Below, piece by piece: positions 17,858-28,625 of a stretch of DNA of 64,000 bases. A program made the translations under genes and the position numbers. The notes under the pieces are model-generated. The model made no database searches. It worked only from the letters and a program-made list of their open reading frames with translations, and was not told the origin of the DNA. This DNA is from Joostella atrarenae (GTDB lineage Bacteria; Bacteroidota; Bacteroidia; Flavobacteriales; Flavobacteriaceae): NCBI RefSeq assembly GCF_021764745.1, contig NZ_JAETXX010000001.1:806001-870000 (forward strand), read 5' to 3'. Numbering within the stretch: the stretch's first letter is position 1; every line of letters starts with the position of its first letter.

Positions 17858-18823
17858 TTATTTGTTTTTATTGTATATCGGAAGCAAAAGAAAAGATAAA
17901 GCTCCAAATATAACGACCATCAGTGTTTGTGAAGACCACATGATCCATCCGAAAGCATCTCCCGAAGTTTCAGAAATTCCATAAATAAGAAGAATTTTAC
18001 TTACGGCAATTGGATATAGTCCTATCCCTCCATTAGTGGCAGTCATAGCAAATGCACCTGCTACAAAAGATGCTAAAATGGCATTTAAGGGAAGTGATGT
18101 AGTTTCTGGGATACTATATTTAATAACCCAGAACATTGCAATGTATAAAACCCAGATGCATAGAGTGTAAAAAATAAAGAGCCATTTATTCTTCATTTTA
18201 AAAATACTCAAGGCACCTTCAAGAAGGTCGAAGACGAAGTTTTTCACTTTTAAAAAAAAGCCACTTTTTGCTTTTCTTATCAGCAGTAAAAAAATAATCC
18301 CCAGAACAATTAATACACTTCCGATTGCAATTAGTTTTATATAATCTATATTTTTTTCAGCAAAATAATTGGCTATGATTTCTGTTTGTAGAATTGCAGT
18401 AATTAATACTATTGATAAAAGCATAATTACATCGATAACACGCTCTGCTATAATAGTACCGAAACCTTTTTGAAAAGGTACTTTTTCGTAAGATGTTAAG
18501 GTGGTGGCTCTTAATACTTCTCCAGATCTTGGGATGCCTAAGTTTGCTAAATATCCAACAAAAATAGCCATAATATTATTTGGAAAGCGTGGTTGGTATC
18601 CTATGGGTTCCAAAAGTAAATTCCAACGTAATGCCCGAGAGATATGGCTTAAAAAACCTAGTATAACCGATAGAATTACCCAGAAGTAATTAGCGTTTTT
18701 TATAGCGTTGTAAATATTTAATCTATCTTCTTGTGTGGTGTTGGAGTAGGAGTACCAAATTAAAAATACTCCCAGAAAAAGTGGGAGTATTTTTTTAAAG
18801 ATATTTAGAATTTTTTTATTCAC
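17858..18823 (-). CDS. lysylphosphatidylglycerol-synthase-TM/UPF0104 membrane protein
   Basis: 321 residues with about eight hydrophobic helices and no soluble domain. It matches the membrane half of MprF-type proteins (PF03706): ISRALRWNLLLEPIGYQP, GYLANLGIPRSGEVLRATTL, ERVIDVIMLL and the conserved GGIGLYPIAVSKIL. Members without the aminoacyltransferase domain are often called flippases; the substrate is unknown. The gene starts 2 bases after panD and is the third gene of a panC-panD operon. A terminator-like hairpin lies inside its first 22 codons (18762-18794). Confidence 0.85.
   Translation of the reverse strand: MNKKILNIFKKILPLFLGVFLIWYSYSNTTQEDRLNIYNAIKNANYFWVILSVILGFLSHISRALRWNLLLEPIGYQPRFPNNIMAIFVGYLANLGIPRSGEVLRATTLTSYEKVPFQKGFGTIIAERVIDVIMLLSIVLITAILQTEIIANYFAEKNIDYIKLIAIGSVLIVLGIIFLLLIRKAKSGFFLKVKNFVFDLLEGALSIFKMKNKWLFIFYTLCIWVLYIAMFWVIKYSIPETTSLPLNAILASFVAGAFAMTATNGGIGLYPIAVSKILLIYGISETSGDAFGWIMWSSQTLMVVIFGALSFLLLPIYNKNK
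18762..18796 (-). terminator. terminator-like hairpin inside the start of the flippase gene
   Basis: A perfect 13-bp stem (AAAAATACTCCCA at 18762-18774 and TGGGAGTATTTTT at 18782-18794, 7-base loop) with T tracts on both strands. On the coding strand it falls at about codons 10-22 of the flippase gene and runs into UAUUUUUAAUUU. It could stop part of the panC-panD transcripts before the flippase, or it may be a coincidence of the codons for ILPLFLGVFL. Confidence 0.5.
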
Positions 18824-18825
18824 TT

Positions 18826-19176
18826 TTAGGTAAGAGAATTGTCTTTCTCATTAGGGAATATTAAAGATGGTTTAAAGTTTTTAGCTTCTTCAAAATCCAT
18901 AATTCCGTAAGAGATAATTATGATGATATCTCCACGTTGTACTTTACGAGCTGCGGGTCCATTTAAAGTAATCACTCCACTATCTCGAGCGCCTTTTATG
19001 GCATAAGTTTCTAGACGTTCTCCGTTATTTATATTTACAATTTGTACTTTTTCACCTTCAATAATATTGGAGGCTTCCATAAGTGCTTCGTCAATGGTAA
19101 TACTACCAATATAGTTTAAATCGGCACCAGTAACGGTAACTCTATGGATTTTAGATTTTACTACTTCAATTTGCAT
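18826..19176 (-). CDS. panD: aspartate 1-decarboxylase proenzyme
   Basis: 116 residues. PanD makes beta-alanine from aspartate for pantothenate and coenzyme A synthesis. The protein self-cleaves at Gly24-Ser25 in NYIGSITID to create the pyruvoyl group on the new N-terminal residue; this site is intact. [20 protein letters not shown] is also typical. It lies 12 bases after panC, in the same operon, so both precursors of the pantothenate ligation step are controlled together. Confidence 0.97.
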   Translation of the reverse strand: MQIEVVKSKIHRVTVTGADLNYIGSITIDEALMEASNIIEGEKVQIVNINNGERLETYAIKGARDSGVITLNGPAARKVQRGDIIIIISYGIMDFEEAKNFKPSLIFPNEKDNSLT

Positions 19177-19188
19177 TTTACAAAGATA

Positions 19189-20037
19189 TTAATTTAGAGC
19201 TACATTGTCTATAAGTCTTATATCGCCAGCATACACCGCGATGAAAAGTCTATAGCGTTCGTTCTCTTTTTTAGATTTAATAGGTTTTAGCGTTTCTTCA
19301 TTAGCAATTTCTGCATATTCTAATTTGAAATTAGCTTTGCTGTCAAATTGCTTTTCTATCCAATTTATAGTATCTAAAGCACTTTCTGTGCCAAACTTTT
19401 CTTTTGCTTTTATAATAGTTTCATAAATAAAAGACGCCTCATTACGTGTTTCTTTTGGGAGGCGTTCATTTCTTGAACTCATGGCGAGTCCGCTTTCTTC
19501 TCTACTAATTGGGCAGCCTGTTATTGTTACTGGGAGCTTATTTTTAGCTACCATTTTTTTGATAATTTGGAGCTGTTGGAAGTCTTTTTCTCCAAAATAT
19601 GCATTTTTAGGAGCAACAATTAGGAAAAGTTTTTTGACAATTGTGCCGACGCCGTCAAAATGACCGCTTCGGAATTTACCTTCCATTTCATGTTCTAAAC
19701 CATCAAAATCGAAAGTTTCAGAAGTTACATTATTGTCGTAAATATCTTCAACTGATGGAGCGAAAATGATGATGTTATTGCTTAGGTTTCCTAAAATTTC
19801 AACATCTTTTTCAAAAGTTTTAGGATATTTAGCAAGATCTTTCTTGTTGTCGAACTGTGTTGGGTTAACAAAAATACTAACTACAACGACATCGTTATTT
19901 TTAAGAGCCATTTCAACTAGAGAAAGATGACCTTTGTGCAGAGCGCCCATTGTAGGTACTAAGCCGACGGTTTTTTTCTCTATTTTTTCCTTTTCTAGGA
20001 ATTGAATTAATGCTTCTTTTTGAGTAAAAATTTGCAT
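19189..20037 (-). CDS. panC: pantothenate synthetase
   Basis: 282 residues. PanC condenses pantoate and beta-alanine with ATP. Signatures: VPTMGALHKGHLSLVE (the HxGH nucleotidyltransferase motif), VSIFVNPTQF, GEKDFQQLQIIKKM, and the KMSKS-like SSRNERL. Length fits the family. It is the first gene of the panC-panD-flippase operon and is divergent from the GT5-like gene at 20146, with 108 bases between them. Confidence 0.97.
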   Translation of the reverse strand: MQIFTQKEALIQFLEKEKIEKKTVGLVPTMGALHKGHLSLVEMALKNNDVVVVSIFVNPTQFDNKKDLAKYPKTFEKDVEILGNLSNNIIIFAPSVEDIYDNNVTSETFDFDGLEHEMEGKFRSGHFDGVGTIVKKLFLIVAPKNAYFGEKDFQQLQIIKKMVAKNKLPVTITGCPISREESGLAMSSRNERLPKETRNEASFIYETIIKAKEKFGTESALDTINWIEKQFDSKANFKLEYAEIANEETLKPIKSKKENERYRLFIAVYAGDIRLIDNVALN

Positions 20038-20145
20038 TTGATAAAAAATTAAAAGCGTGCAAAGCTATATAAATTAAACTAATTAGGCATATTTTTTGTA
20101 TTTTTGCGTCCTTTAAAGATTAGTCTAAAGAAACAAATTGATTTT

Positions 20146-20955
20146 ATGACAGACAAAAGAGTATTATTTGTCGCTTCAGAAATGGTTCCTTACTTACCGG
20201 AAAATGAAGTGTCTTCAATGGCTTACGAAAGCCCACGAATGGTGAATGATAGAGGTGGACAAATACGAATCTTTATGCCTCGTTTTGGTAATATTAATGA
20301 GAGAAGGCATCAGTTGCATGAGGTTATCCGATTATCAGGAATGAACCTTGTAGTTAACGATATGGATATGCCGCTTATTATAAAAGTTGCCTCTATTCCT
20401 AAGGAGAGAATACAGGTGTATTTTATCGATAACGAAGAATATTTTAAGCGTAAAGCTACTTTCACAGATGAAGATGGAAACTTGTTTCCAGATAACGATG
20501 AACGAGCAATATTCTTTGCAAAAGGGGTTGTAGAAACAGTAAAGAAACTTAATTGGAATCCAGATATTATCCATGTTCATGGATGGATGGCTTCCTTACT
20601 TCCTTTATATTTAAAGAAATACTATGCAGATGAGCCTTTGTTTGCAGATAGTAAAATAGTAACCTCTGTTTACAACAAAGGGTTCGAAGGAACGTTAGAC
20701 AAAGAAATGATTAATAAGGTGAAGTTTGATGGTGTTGATGAAGAAACAATTAAGCCGCTAGAAGATCCTACGTATAGCAATCTTTTGAAAGTTGCTGTAG
20801 ATCATTCAGATGCTGTAATTGTTGCTTCTGAAGAATTGCCAGAAGATTTGAAAGCTCATATCGATTCTTTAGATGTTCCTGTGCAATCACATGTTTCAAT
20901 TTACGAATTTGAAGAGGCTTACAACACATTTTACGAAACCAAAGTATTAAGTTAA
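20146..20955 (+). CDS. glycogen/starch-synthase-like (GT5 N-terminal domain) protein
   Basis: 269 residues from the ATG at 20146; a longer frame from 20104 would run into the promoter region. It matches only the N-terminal Rossmann domain of glycogen synthase: LFVASEMVPYLPENEV, RIFMPRFGNINERRHQLHEV, PDIIHVHGWMASLLPL and ADHSDAVIVAS-like text near the end. The usual KxGGLxDV start loop is replaced and the C-terminal nucleotide-sugar domain is absent, so glycogen synthesis is unlikely. The same short gene stands beside panC in other flavobacteria as far as I recall. A TATTTTTG -7-like element lies at 20099-20106. Thirteen bases separate it from the DUF4270 gene. Confidence 0.85.
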   Translation: MTDKRVLFVASEMVPYLPENEVSSMAYESPRMVNDRGGQIRIFMPRFGNINERRHQLHEVIRLSGMNLVVNDMDMPLIIKVASIPKERIQVYFIDNEEYFKRKATFTDEDGNLFPDNDERAIFFAKGVVETVKKLNWNPDIIHVHGWMASLLPLYLKKYYADEPLFADSKIVTSVYNKGFEGTLDKEMINKVKFDGVDEETIKPLEDPTYSNLLKVAVDHSDAVIVASEELPEDLKAHIDSLDVPVQSHVSIYEFEEAYNTFYETKVLS

Positions 20956-20967
20956 TCTAAACGATAA

Positions 20968-22602
20968 ATGAAGATGAATTTAAAAGGAGGTAATGTATTA
21001 TCTGCATTATTTGTAATAGGTGTTATTGCTTTTTTTACTGCTTGTGAAAGAGATTATAATACTATCGGTGTAGATTTAGTTGATGAGGGAGATATAAATG
21101 CCAGTAAAGTCACTTATGATGTATTTGCATATAATAGAAAGCTAAATGGAGTTCGTACAAATGGACTTTCTTCCTATTTATTGGGAGAATATACACATCC
21201 AGTTTATGGTGTTTCTAAAACTTCTTTTGCAGCACAGTTGTCTTTAACAAGTGGAGATCCTGTTTTTGGTTCTAATTCTCAGTCAACAGAAAATTCTTCA
21301 GCAGACGAAGCGGAGAATGAAAGAGTTACAGCAGTATATTTAAATATTCCATTTTTTAGCACTGCATTAACTGATACCACAGATTTAGGAGAGGAAGAGC
21401 CAAAACCATACAGGGTGGATTCTATTGTTGGTAATAGAGACGCGGCTTTTACGCTTAGGGTGAATGAGTACACTAAATACTTACGAGATTTAGATCCAGA
21501 GAGTAATTTTCAAGAATCTCAAGAATATTTTTCAGATGAAGATCCTGCTCCTTATGTGAGTACAGTTTTATTTGATGAAACATATGAATTAGATGAGACA
21601 GAAATCTTATTCTTTGATGATGAAGATGATCCAGATACAGAAGATGTTGATGAGTCTGCAATTCCTTCAGAAAGACTTACGCCTCGTATTCGCGTAGCTT
21701 TAGATAGTCAATTTTTTCAAGAGAAAATATTGGATAACGAAGGTCAGAGTGTGTTAACAAGTCAGAGTAATTTCAAAGAATTTTTAAGAGGAATTTATAT
21801 TTCTGCTGAAATGCCTAATAGTGATCTCGCAATGTTGCTTAATGTTAATAGCGCTTATGTGGAGATTGAATACGATTACGATAGTACAACTGATGGCGAA
21901 ACAACTGTAGAGAGTAGTACTTATAGATTGCCTATGTCTGGTAATAAAATAAATTATATTAATGAGTCAGCATACCCTCAGTCTATTTTAGATCAATTTA
22001 ATGACGCAAATGCTTCTAGGCTATATGTTAATGGAGCTGCAGGAAGTTATGCAGAATTAAATATGTTGGGAGGAGCGCCAGATGTAACAACTGCTTTTCA
22101 AGAAGCAAAAGAGCAAGGTTGGCTTATAAACGAGGCAAATTTGATCTTTTATGTTGATAAATCTGCTCTTTCAGAGGAGTCAGATATTACATTGCCTCCT
22201 AGAATGTATTTATATGATCTTGGTAATGGAAGAACATTAACAGATTATAGTAGAGATTTAGTTGGGAATACAGGAGTTGATTCAACTAGTTATAGTGTTT
22301 ATGGTGGTATTTTAGATGAGGATAATGATGTAGGGCCACGTTATAAGTTTAGACTTACAGAGTATGTAAATGATATTGTTCGTAATGATTCTACTAATGT
22401 TAAGTTAGGATTAACAACTACAAATAATATTGCTAACATTTTAAACGTGTCTGCATTTAATCAAGAAGAAGAAATAGAATTGCCCCAAGCTTCTATAACC
22501 AATCTCTACGGAACTGTATTTTATGGAAATAATGTTCCGGCAAGCGAAGATGAAAGTAAATTACAACTTGAAATTTACTATACAGAAACAAAGAGTAATT
22601 AA
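20968..22602 (+). CDS. DUF4270-family lipoprotein
   Basis: 544 residues. A signal peptide with lipobox FTAC is followed by ERDYNTIGVDLVDEG, the hallmark start of DUF4270, and a long beta-rich body with acidic stretches (DDEDDPDTEDVDES near residue 215). The function is unknown; members are surface or outer-membrane-linked lipoproteins restricted to Bacteroidota. The gene sits between the GT5-like gene and glmS with short gaps, probably in one operon. Confidence 0.9.
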   Translation: MKMNLKGGNVLSALFVIGVIAFFTACERDYNTIGVDLVDEGDINASKVTYDVFAYNRKLNGVRTNGLSSYLLGEYTHPVYGVSKTSFAAQLSLTSGDPVFGSNSQSTENSSADEAENERVTAVYLNIPFFSTALTDTTDLGEEEPKPYRVDSIVGNRDAAFTLRVNEYTKYLRDLDPESNFQESQEYFSDEDPAPYVSTVLFDETYELDETEILFFDDEDDPDTEDVDESAIPSERLTPRIRVALDSQFFQEKILDNEGQSVLTSQSNFKEFLRGIYISAEMPNSDLAMLLNVNSAYVEIEYDYDSTTDGETTVESSTYRLPMSGNKINYINESAYPQSILDQFNDANASRLYVNGAAGSYAELNMLGGAPDVTTAFQEAKEQGWLINEANLIFYVDKSALSEESDITLPPRMYLYDLGNGRTLTDYSRDLVGNTGVDSTSYSVYGGILDEDNDVGPRYKFRLTEYVNDIVRNDSTNVKLGLTTTNNIANILNVSAFNQEEEIELPQASITNLYGTVFYGNNVPASEDESKLQLEIYYTETKSN

Positions 22603-22618
22603 CCTAAAAAATTAATGT

Positions 22619-24466
22619 ATGTGTGGGATTGTTGGATATATAGGCCCTAGAGAGGCTTATCCGATTGTTATTAAGGGATTAGAAAGATTAGAATATAGAG
22701 GATATGATAGTGCTGGAGTTGTGCTCTACAATGAAGGAGATACATATCTTTGTAAAACTAAAGGAAAAGTAGCTGACCTTAAAGAAAAAGCTTCTGCGGA
22801 AGGAATTACTAAAGGAAATATTGCAATAGGACACACAAGATGGGCTACACATGGAGTTCCTAACGATGTGAATGCACATCCACATTATTCTAATTCTGGA
22901 AACTTAGTTATCATCCATAATGGAATCATTGAAAACTACGGTTCTATTAAAAAAGCACTTATAGGAAGAGGATATACTTTTAAATCGGATACAGATACCG
23001 AGGTTTTAGTAAATCTAATTGAAGATATTAAAATAAACGAAGGCGTAAAGCTTGGGAAAGCTGTTCAGATAGCTTTAAATCAAGTGATAGGAGCTTATGC
23101 AATTGCTGTTTTTGATAAAACAAAGCCAGACGAAATTGTAACAGCAAAGTTAGGGAGTCCTCTTGCTATTGGAGTAGGAGAAGATGAGTTTTTCATTGCT
23201 TCTGATGCTTCTCCATTTATAGAATTTACAAATAATGCTATTTATTTGGAAGATGAGCAAATGGCGATTGTTCGTTTAGGGCGTGATGTTAAAATCCGTC
23301 AAATAAAGGATGATAAGCCTATTGCTCCTTATGTTCATGAGTTACAATTAAGTTTAGAGCAGATTGAAAAAAATGGTTATGACCATTTTATGCTGAAAGA
23401 AATTCATGAGCAACCTGAAGCTATAAAAGATACATATCGTGGCCGACTTCGAATTAACGAAGGGATTATCAAAATGGCTGGAATCGAAGATAATCTTGAA
23501 CGAATTACAAATGCAAATAGAATCATTATTGTTGCTTGTGGGACTTCATGGCATGCAGGTTTAGTTGCAGAATATATTTTTGAAGACCTTATCCGTATTC
23601 CTGTAGAAGTAGAGTATGCGTCAGAATTTAGATATAGAAATCCAGTTATAACGTCTAAAGATGTTGTGATAGCGATTTCCCAATCTGGAGAGACTGCAGA
23701 TACACTAGCGGCTATTAAATTGGCTAAGCAGAATGGAGCATTTGTATTTGGAGTTTGTAATGTAGTAGGTTCTTCAATTGCTAGAGAATCACATGCAGGG
23801 GCATACACACATGCAGGTCCTGAAATTGGAGTAGCTTCCACAAAAGCTTTTACAACGCAAATAACATTACTTACTTTAATCGCTTTAAAATTAGCGCAGT
23901 CCAAAGGGGCAATCTCTAAAACTGATTTCCATGAATACCTTGCGGAGATGGAGGCGATTCCATCAAAAGTAGAGGAGAGTTTAAAATTAGATGCACAGAT
24001 TGAAGAAATCTCTGCGGTGTATAAAGATTCACCTAATTTTCTGTATTTAGGACGTGGATATAATTTCCCAGTAGCCTTAGAAGGAGCATTGAAGCTTAAA
24101 GAGATTTCGTATATCCATGCGGAAGGGTATCCAGCTGCAGAAATGAAGCACGGACCTATTGCTTTAATTGATGAGCAGATGCCAGTTGTGGTAATAGCAA
24201 CAAAAAAAGGGCATTACGAAAAGGTTGTTAGTAATATTCAGGAGATAAAATCTAGAAAAGGTAAGATCATTGCTGTAGTTACTGAAGGAGATACTGAAGT
24301 GAAATCGATGGCAGATTATGTAATTGAAGTTCCAGAAACTATTGAAGGTTTAACTCCGTTGTTAACTACAATTCCATTGCAGTTGCTTTCTTATCATATT
24401 GCTGTTATGAGAGGTTGTAATGTAGATCAGCCAAGAAATCTTGCAAAATCCGTTACAGTAGAATAG
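22619..24466 (+). CDS. glmS: glutamine--fructose-6-phosphate aminotransferase
   Basis: 615 residues. GlmS makes glucosamine-6-phosphate, the first step toward UDP-GlcNAc for wall and LPS. The glutaminase domain begins MCGIVGYIG with the catalytic Cys2, followed by LEYRGYDSAG and HTRWATHG. Two SIS sugar-isomerase domains follow (AISQSGETADTLAA and the second near LGRGYNFPVALEGALKLKEIS), and it ends with PRNLAKSVTVE. Length is normal. I see no glmS ribozyme upstream; only 16 bases separate it from the DUF4270 gene. A strong terminator follows. Confidence 0.98.
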   Translation: MCGIVGYIGPREAYPIVIKGLERLEYRGYDSAGVVLYNEGDTYLCKTKGKVADLKEKASAEGITKGNIAIGHTRWATHGVPNDVNAHPHYSNSGNLVIIHNGIIENYGSIKKALIGRGYTFKSDTDTEVLVNLIEDIKINEGVKLGKAVQIALNQVIGAYAIAVFDKTKPDEIVTAKLGSPLAIGVGEDEFFIASDASPFIEFTNNAIYLEDEQMAIVRLGRDVKIRQIKDDKPIAPYVHELQLSLEQIEKNGYDHFMLKEIHEQPEAIKDTYRGRLRINEGIIKMAGIEDNLERITNANRIIIVACGTSWHAGLVAEYIFEDLIRIPVEVEYASEFRYRNPVITSKDVVIAISQSGETADTLAAIKLAKQNGAFVFGVCNVVGSSIARESHAGAYTHAGPEIGVASTKAFTTQITLLTLIALKLAQSKGAISKTDFHEYLAEMEAIPSKVEESLKLDAQIEEISAVYKDSPNFLYLGRGYNFPVALEGALKLKEISYIHAEGYPAAEMKHGPIALIDEQMPVVVIATKKGHYEKVVSNIQEIKSRKGKIIAVVTEGDTEVKSMADYVIEVPETIEGLTPLLTTIPLQLLSYHIAVMRGCNVDQPRNLAKSVTVE

Positions 24467-24503
24467 TTTTTATTGCCTTAAATAAATTTCTATACTATAT
24501 ATA

Positions 24504-24549
24504 ATTGCTCTTATGTAAAAATCATTTTTACATAAGAGCAATTTTTTTT
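24504..24549 (+). terminator. strong terminator after glmS
   Basis: A near-perfect palindrome: ATTGCTCTTATGTAAAAAT at 24504-24522 and its complement at 24524-24542, with a T tract after. It ends the GT5-like/DUF4270/glmS unit. Confidence 0.92.
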
Positions 24550-26375
<1,826 letters not shown>

Positions 26376-26407
26376 TAAGCTTAGCGATTAATTAAAATTA
26401 AGTAACT

Positions 26408-26686
26408 ATGTATCTTGAAATAGTAACACCAGAAGCAACATTATTTAGTGGAGACGTTACTTCTGTAGCCGTTCCAGGTGTTGATGGGGAGTTTCAAATG
26501 TTAGATAATCACGCGCCTATAGTTTCTATTTTAGGAAAAGGTAATGTGAAGATTTACGGAGATGTAAAAATTGATAAAGCTTACGCTTCTAAGTTTTCTA
26601 AAGGAGAAAAAGGAGAAACTGTTTTACCAATTTCTAGCGGAACTGTAGAGATGAATAATAATAAAGTAATTATTCTTGCAGATTAA
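26408..26686 (+). CDS. atpC: F1Fo ATP synthase subunit epsilon
   Basis: 92 residues, 32 bases after atpD. It holds only the N-terminal beta-sandwich (MYLEIVTPEATLFSGDVTSV, GEFQMLDNHAPIVSIL). The C-terminal two-helix hairpin that inhibits the enzyme in E. coli and Bacillus is absent. This short form is usual in Bacteroidota, so it is not a truncation, and it implies that helix-based epsilon inhibition does not operate here. A terminator follows. Confidence 0.95.
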   Translation: MYLEIVTPEATLFSGDVTSVAVPGVDGEFQMLDNHAPIVSILGKGNVKIYGDVKIDKAYASKFSKGEKGETVLPISSGTVEMNNNKVIILAD

Positions 26687-26716
26687 TTTTAGTAAGGATA
26701 TACATTTATAATTTTT

Positions 26717-26749
26717 AAAAGCGTCACAAATCTTGTGACGCTTTTTTTG
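26717..26749 (+). terminator. terminator after atpC
   Basis: AAAAGCGTCACAA at 26717-26729 pairs with TTGTGACGCTTTT at 26733-26745 and continues into the T tract. Confidence 0.93.
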
Positions 26750-26860
26750 TATATAAGTCAACTTTGTTCTTCTGTTTTGGACTGATGCAGAATTGAATTA
26801 ACTCATAGAGGGCTAAAACATTTAATTCTGAATTATAATACATATTAATCTATTATCAAT

Positions 26861-26891
26861 AAAAAACCCTGTGAAATCATTTCACAGGGTT
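26861..26891 (-). terminator. terminator after the ferredoxin gene (minus strand)
   Basis: AACCCTGTGAAAT at 26865-26877 pairs with ATTTCACAGGGTT at 26879-26891. The plus-strand A tract just before the stem is a T tract on the minus strand, so it terminates transcription coming from the ferredoxin gene. Confidence 0.85.
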
Positions 26892-26965
26892 GATTTAAAT
26901 TATTTATAACTGTTAGCCTATCTTATTAAGTCGGGATAAATGTAGTATGTTTTAAAGCTCTTGTT

Positions 26966-27295
26966 TTAAGACTCTGGAGCAAGTTCAACTTCCAGCCCAT
27001 CTAAGTCGAAAGTCATTTGTATTTGGCATCCTAAGCGGCTATTTTCTTTTACATTAAAAGCTTCTGCTAACATTAAGTCCTCGTCATAACTCATTTCTGG
27101 GAGTTTGTGGTCAGATTCAACATAGCATTGGCATGAGGCGCACATTGCCATTCCACCACAAATTCCTATGGTTCCTTCTGGAGCAAGTTCGTAAGAACGT
27201 ACAACTTCCATTAAATTCATAGCCATATCTGTAGGTGCTTGAATTTCATGAACTTCTCCTTCTCGATCTTTTATTTTAATTGTAATATCAGACAT
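26966..27295 (-). CDS. 2Fe-2S ferredoxin (adrenodoxin type)
   Basis: 109 residues from the ATG at 27295 (MSDITIKIK); an upstream ATG at 27319 adds eight residues that do not fit the fold. The cluster ligands are Cys-x5-Cys-x2-Cys in ICGGMAMCASCQCYV and a distal Cys in LGCQIQM, the adrenodoxin/Isc-ferredoxin arrangement. It carries electrons in the cytoplasm. The ferredoxin reductase gene lies 90 bases upstream on the same strand, so the two likely form a redox pair, and the Nfu and Mrp cluster-assembly genes come just before. Confidence 0.93.
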   Translation of the reverse strand: MSDITIKIKDREGEVHEIQAPTDMAMNLMEVVRSYELAPEGTIGICGGMAMCASCQCYVESDHKLPEMSYDEDLMLAEAFNVKENSRLGCQIQMTFDLDGLEVELAPES

Positions 27296-27385
27296 ATGAT
27301 TGCTTTTATAAAGCCACAAAAATAATTAAAACTTCAGTATTAATTGCAATTACTCTAGTAAAATGGTAGAGATTTGTAGAAATAA

Positions 27386-28438
27386 TTAGTTAATCGATTT
27401 AACTACAGCTTTTTCTGCTTCTTTTCTACTTCCATCAAAACCATCTACACCACTAACAGTGGTATATTTCATTACATATTTTTTATCAGGGAAAATTCTT
27501 TTGTATGCACTTTGGCACATTAATGTAGCTTCGTGGAAACCACAAAGAATAAGTTTTAATTTTCCAGGATACGTATTTACATCACCAATAGCATATACGC
27601 CTGGGATGTTAGTTTGGTAATCTAATGTATTATCAACTTTAATAGCGTTTTTCTCTATTTCTAATCCCCAGTTAGCAATAGGTCCTAGTTTTGGAGAAAG
27701 TCCGAATAATGGGATAAAATGTTCTAATTCTTGTATGAATTCTTCTCCATCTCTTTTGATGGTGATACTCTCCAGCTTTTCTTTTCCGTTAAGTCCAGTA
27801 ACTTCAGCAGGTGTAACTAGATTTATTTTTCCAGCTTTTTTTAGTTCTTCCACTTTTTCAACAGAATCTAATGCACCTCTAAATTCATTTCTACGATGAA
27901 TTAAGGTAACTTCGGAAGCAACATCGGCTAAGAAAATACTCCAATCCAATGCAGAATCTCCTCCTCCAGCGATGGCTACTCTTTTATTACGGTATAATTC
28001 TGGATCGCGAATAATATATTCTACTCCTTTATCTTCGAAATCGGTTATGTTTTCTAATTGTGGCTTTCTAGGCTCAAAGCTTCCTAATCCACCAGCAATA
28101 GCGACAACTTTTGCATGATGTTTAGTTCCTTTGTTAGTAGTTACAATAAAGGTTTCATCTTCTTGTTTTTCTATAGTTTCTGCTCTTTCTCCTAAAGTAA
28201 AACCAGGCTCAAAAGATTCTATCTGTTTCATAAGGTTTGAAACAAGATCTCCAGCAAGTACTTCTGGGAATCCAGGGATATCATAAATTGGTTTTTTAGG
28301 ATAAATTTCTGAGCATTGCCCGCCAGGTTGAGGTAATGCATCTATAAGATGGCATTTCAACTTTAATAATCCGGCTTCGAAAACAGTGAATAGACCTGTT
28401 GGGCCAGCTCCTATAATAAGGATATCTGTTTTAATCAT
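27386..28438 (-). CDS. ferredoxin--NADP reductase, thioredoxin-reductase-like
   Basis: 350 residues. An N-terminal FAD-binding GAGPTGLF motif, an NADPH-binding GGGDSALDW motif and a C-terminal FAD segment (GVYAIGDVNTYPGKLKLILCG) are present. The CxxC redox pair of true thioredoxin reductase is missing; instead the protein matches the FNR2 type of Bacillus and Chlorobium, which moves electrons between NADPH and ferredoxin. The ferredoxin gene follows on the same strand, supporting this role. Confidence 0.93.
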   Translation of the reverse strand: MIKTDILIIGAGPTGLFTVFEAGLLKLKCHLIDALPQPGGQCSEIYPKKPIYDIPGFPEVLAGDLVSNLMKQIESFEPGFTLGERAETIEKQEDETFIVTTNKGTKHHAKVVAIAGGLGSFEPRKPQLENITDFEDKGVEYIIRDPELYRNKRVAIAGGGDSALDWSIFLADVASEVTLIHRRNEFRGALDSVEKVEELKKAGKINLVTPAEVTGLNGKEKLESITIKRDGEEFIQELEHFIPLFGLSPKLGPIANWGLEIEKNAIKVDNTLDYQTNIPGVYAIGDVNTYPGKLKLILCGFHEATLMCQSAYKRIFPDKKYVMKYTTVSGVDGFDGSRKEAEKAVVKSIN

Positions 28439-28541
28439 TGTAACGTAACTTTTAAAGGCAAATTTATAATTGATTTGCCTCTCTTAATATGATATTTATC
28501 ATTTTGCGTAAGGGATTGCGCTATTTGTTTGAGCTCTCTAT

Positions 28542-28615
28542 GGCATGAAATGCCTAGAAGCGAGTAGCAAAAGCCCAGTTTTTATATTGACTGCGATAGC
28601 GAGTTAATATAAAAA
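28542..28615. repeat. structured intergenic element with two inverted repeats
   Basis: The 187-base gap between nfu and the ferredoxin reductase gene holds GGCAT-GAA-ATGCC at 28542-28554 and a 14-bp stem (28579-28592 with 28602-28615, one G-T pair) around the loop GCGATAGCG. Neither is followed by a convincing T tract on the minus strand. It may be a dispersed palindromic repeat, an RNA processing site or a weak terminator. Confidence 0.45.
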
Positions 28616-28625
28616 TACGCCCAAA

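Noticed and set aside
20104-20145. Start of the GT5-like gene at 20104
   Set aside because: It overlaps the TATTTTTG promoter element and adds residues that do not fit the conserved LFVASE start.
22602-22620. glmS ribozyme upstream of glmS
   Set aside because: Only 16 bases separate glmS from the gene before it, so there is no room for the ribozyme.
23404-23904. 166-codon open frame on the minus strand within glmS
   Set aside because: An antisense shadow of the conserved isomerase domain, without a start context or any recognisable domain.
26408-26686. atpC as a truncated gene
   Set aside because: The short epsilon without C-terminal helices is the normal form in Bacteroidota.
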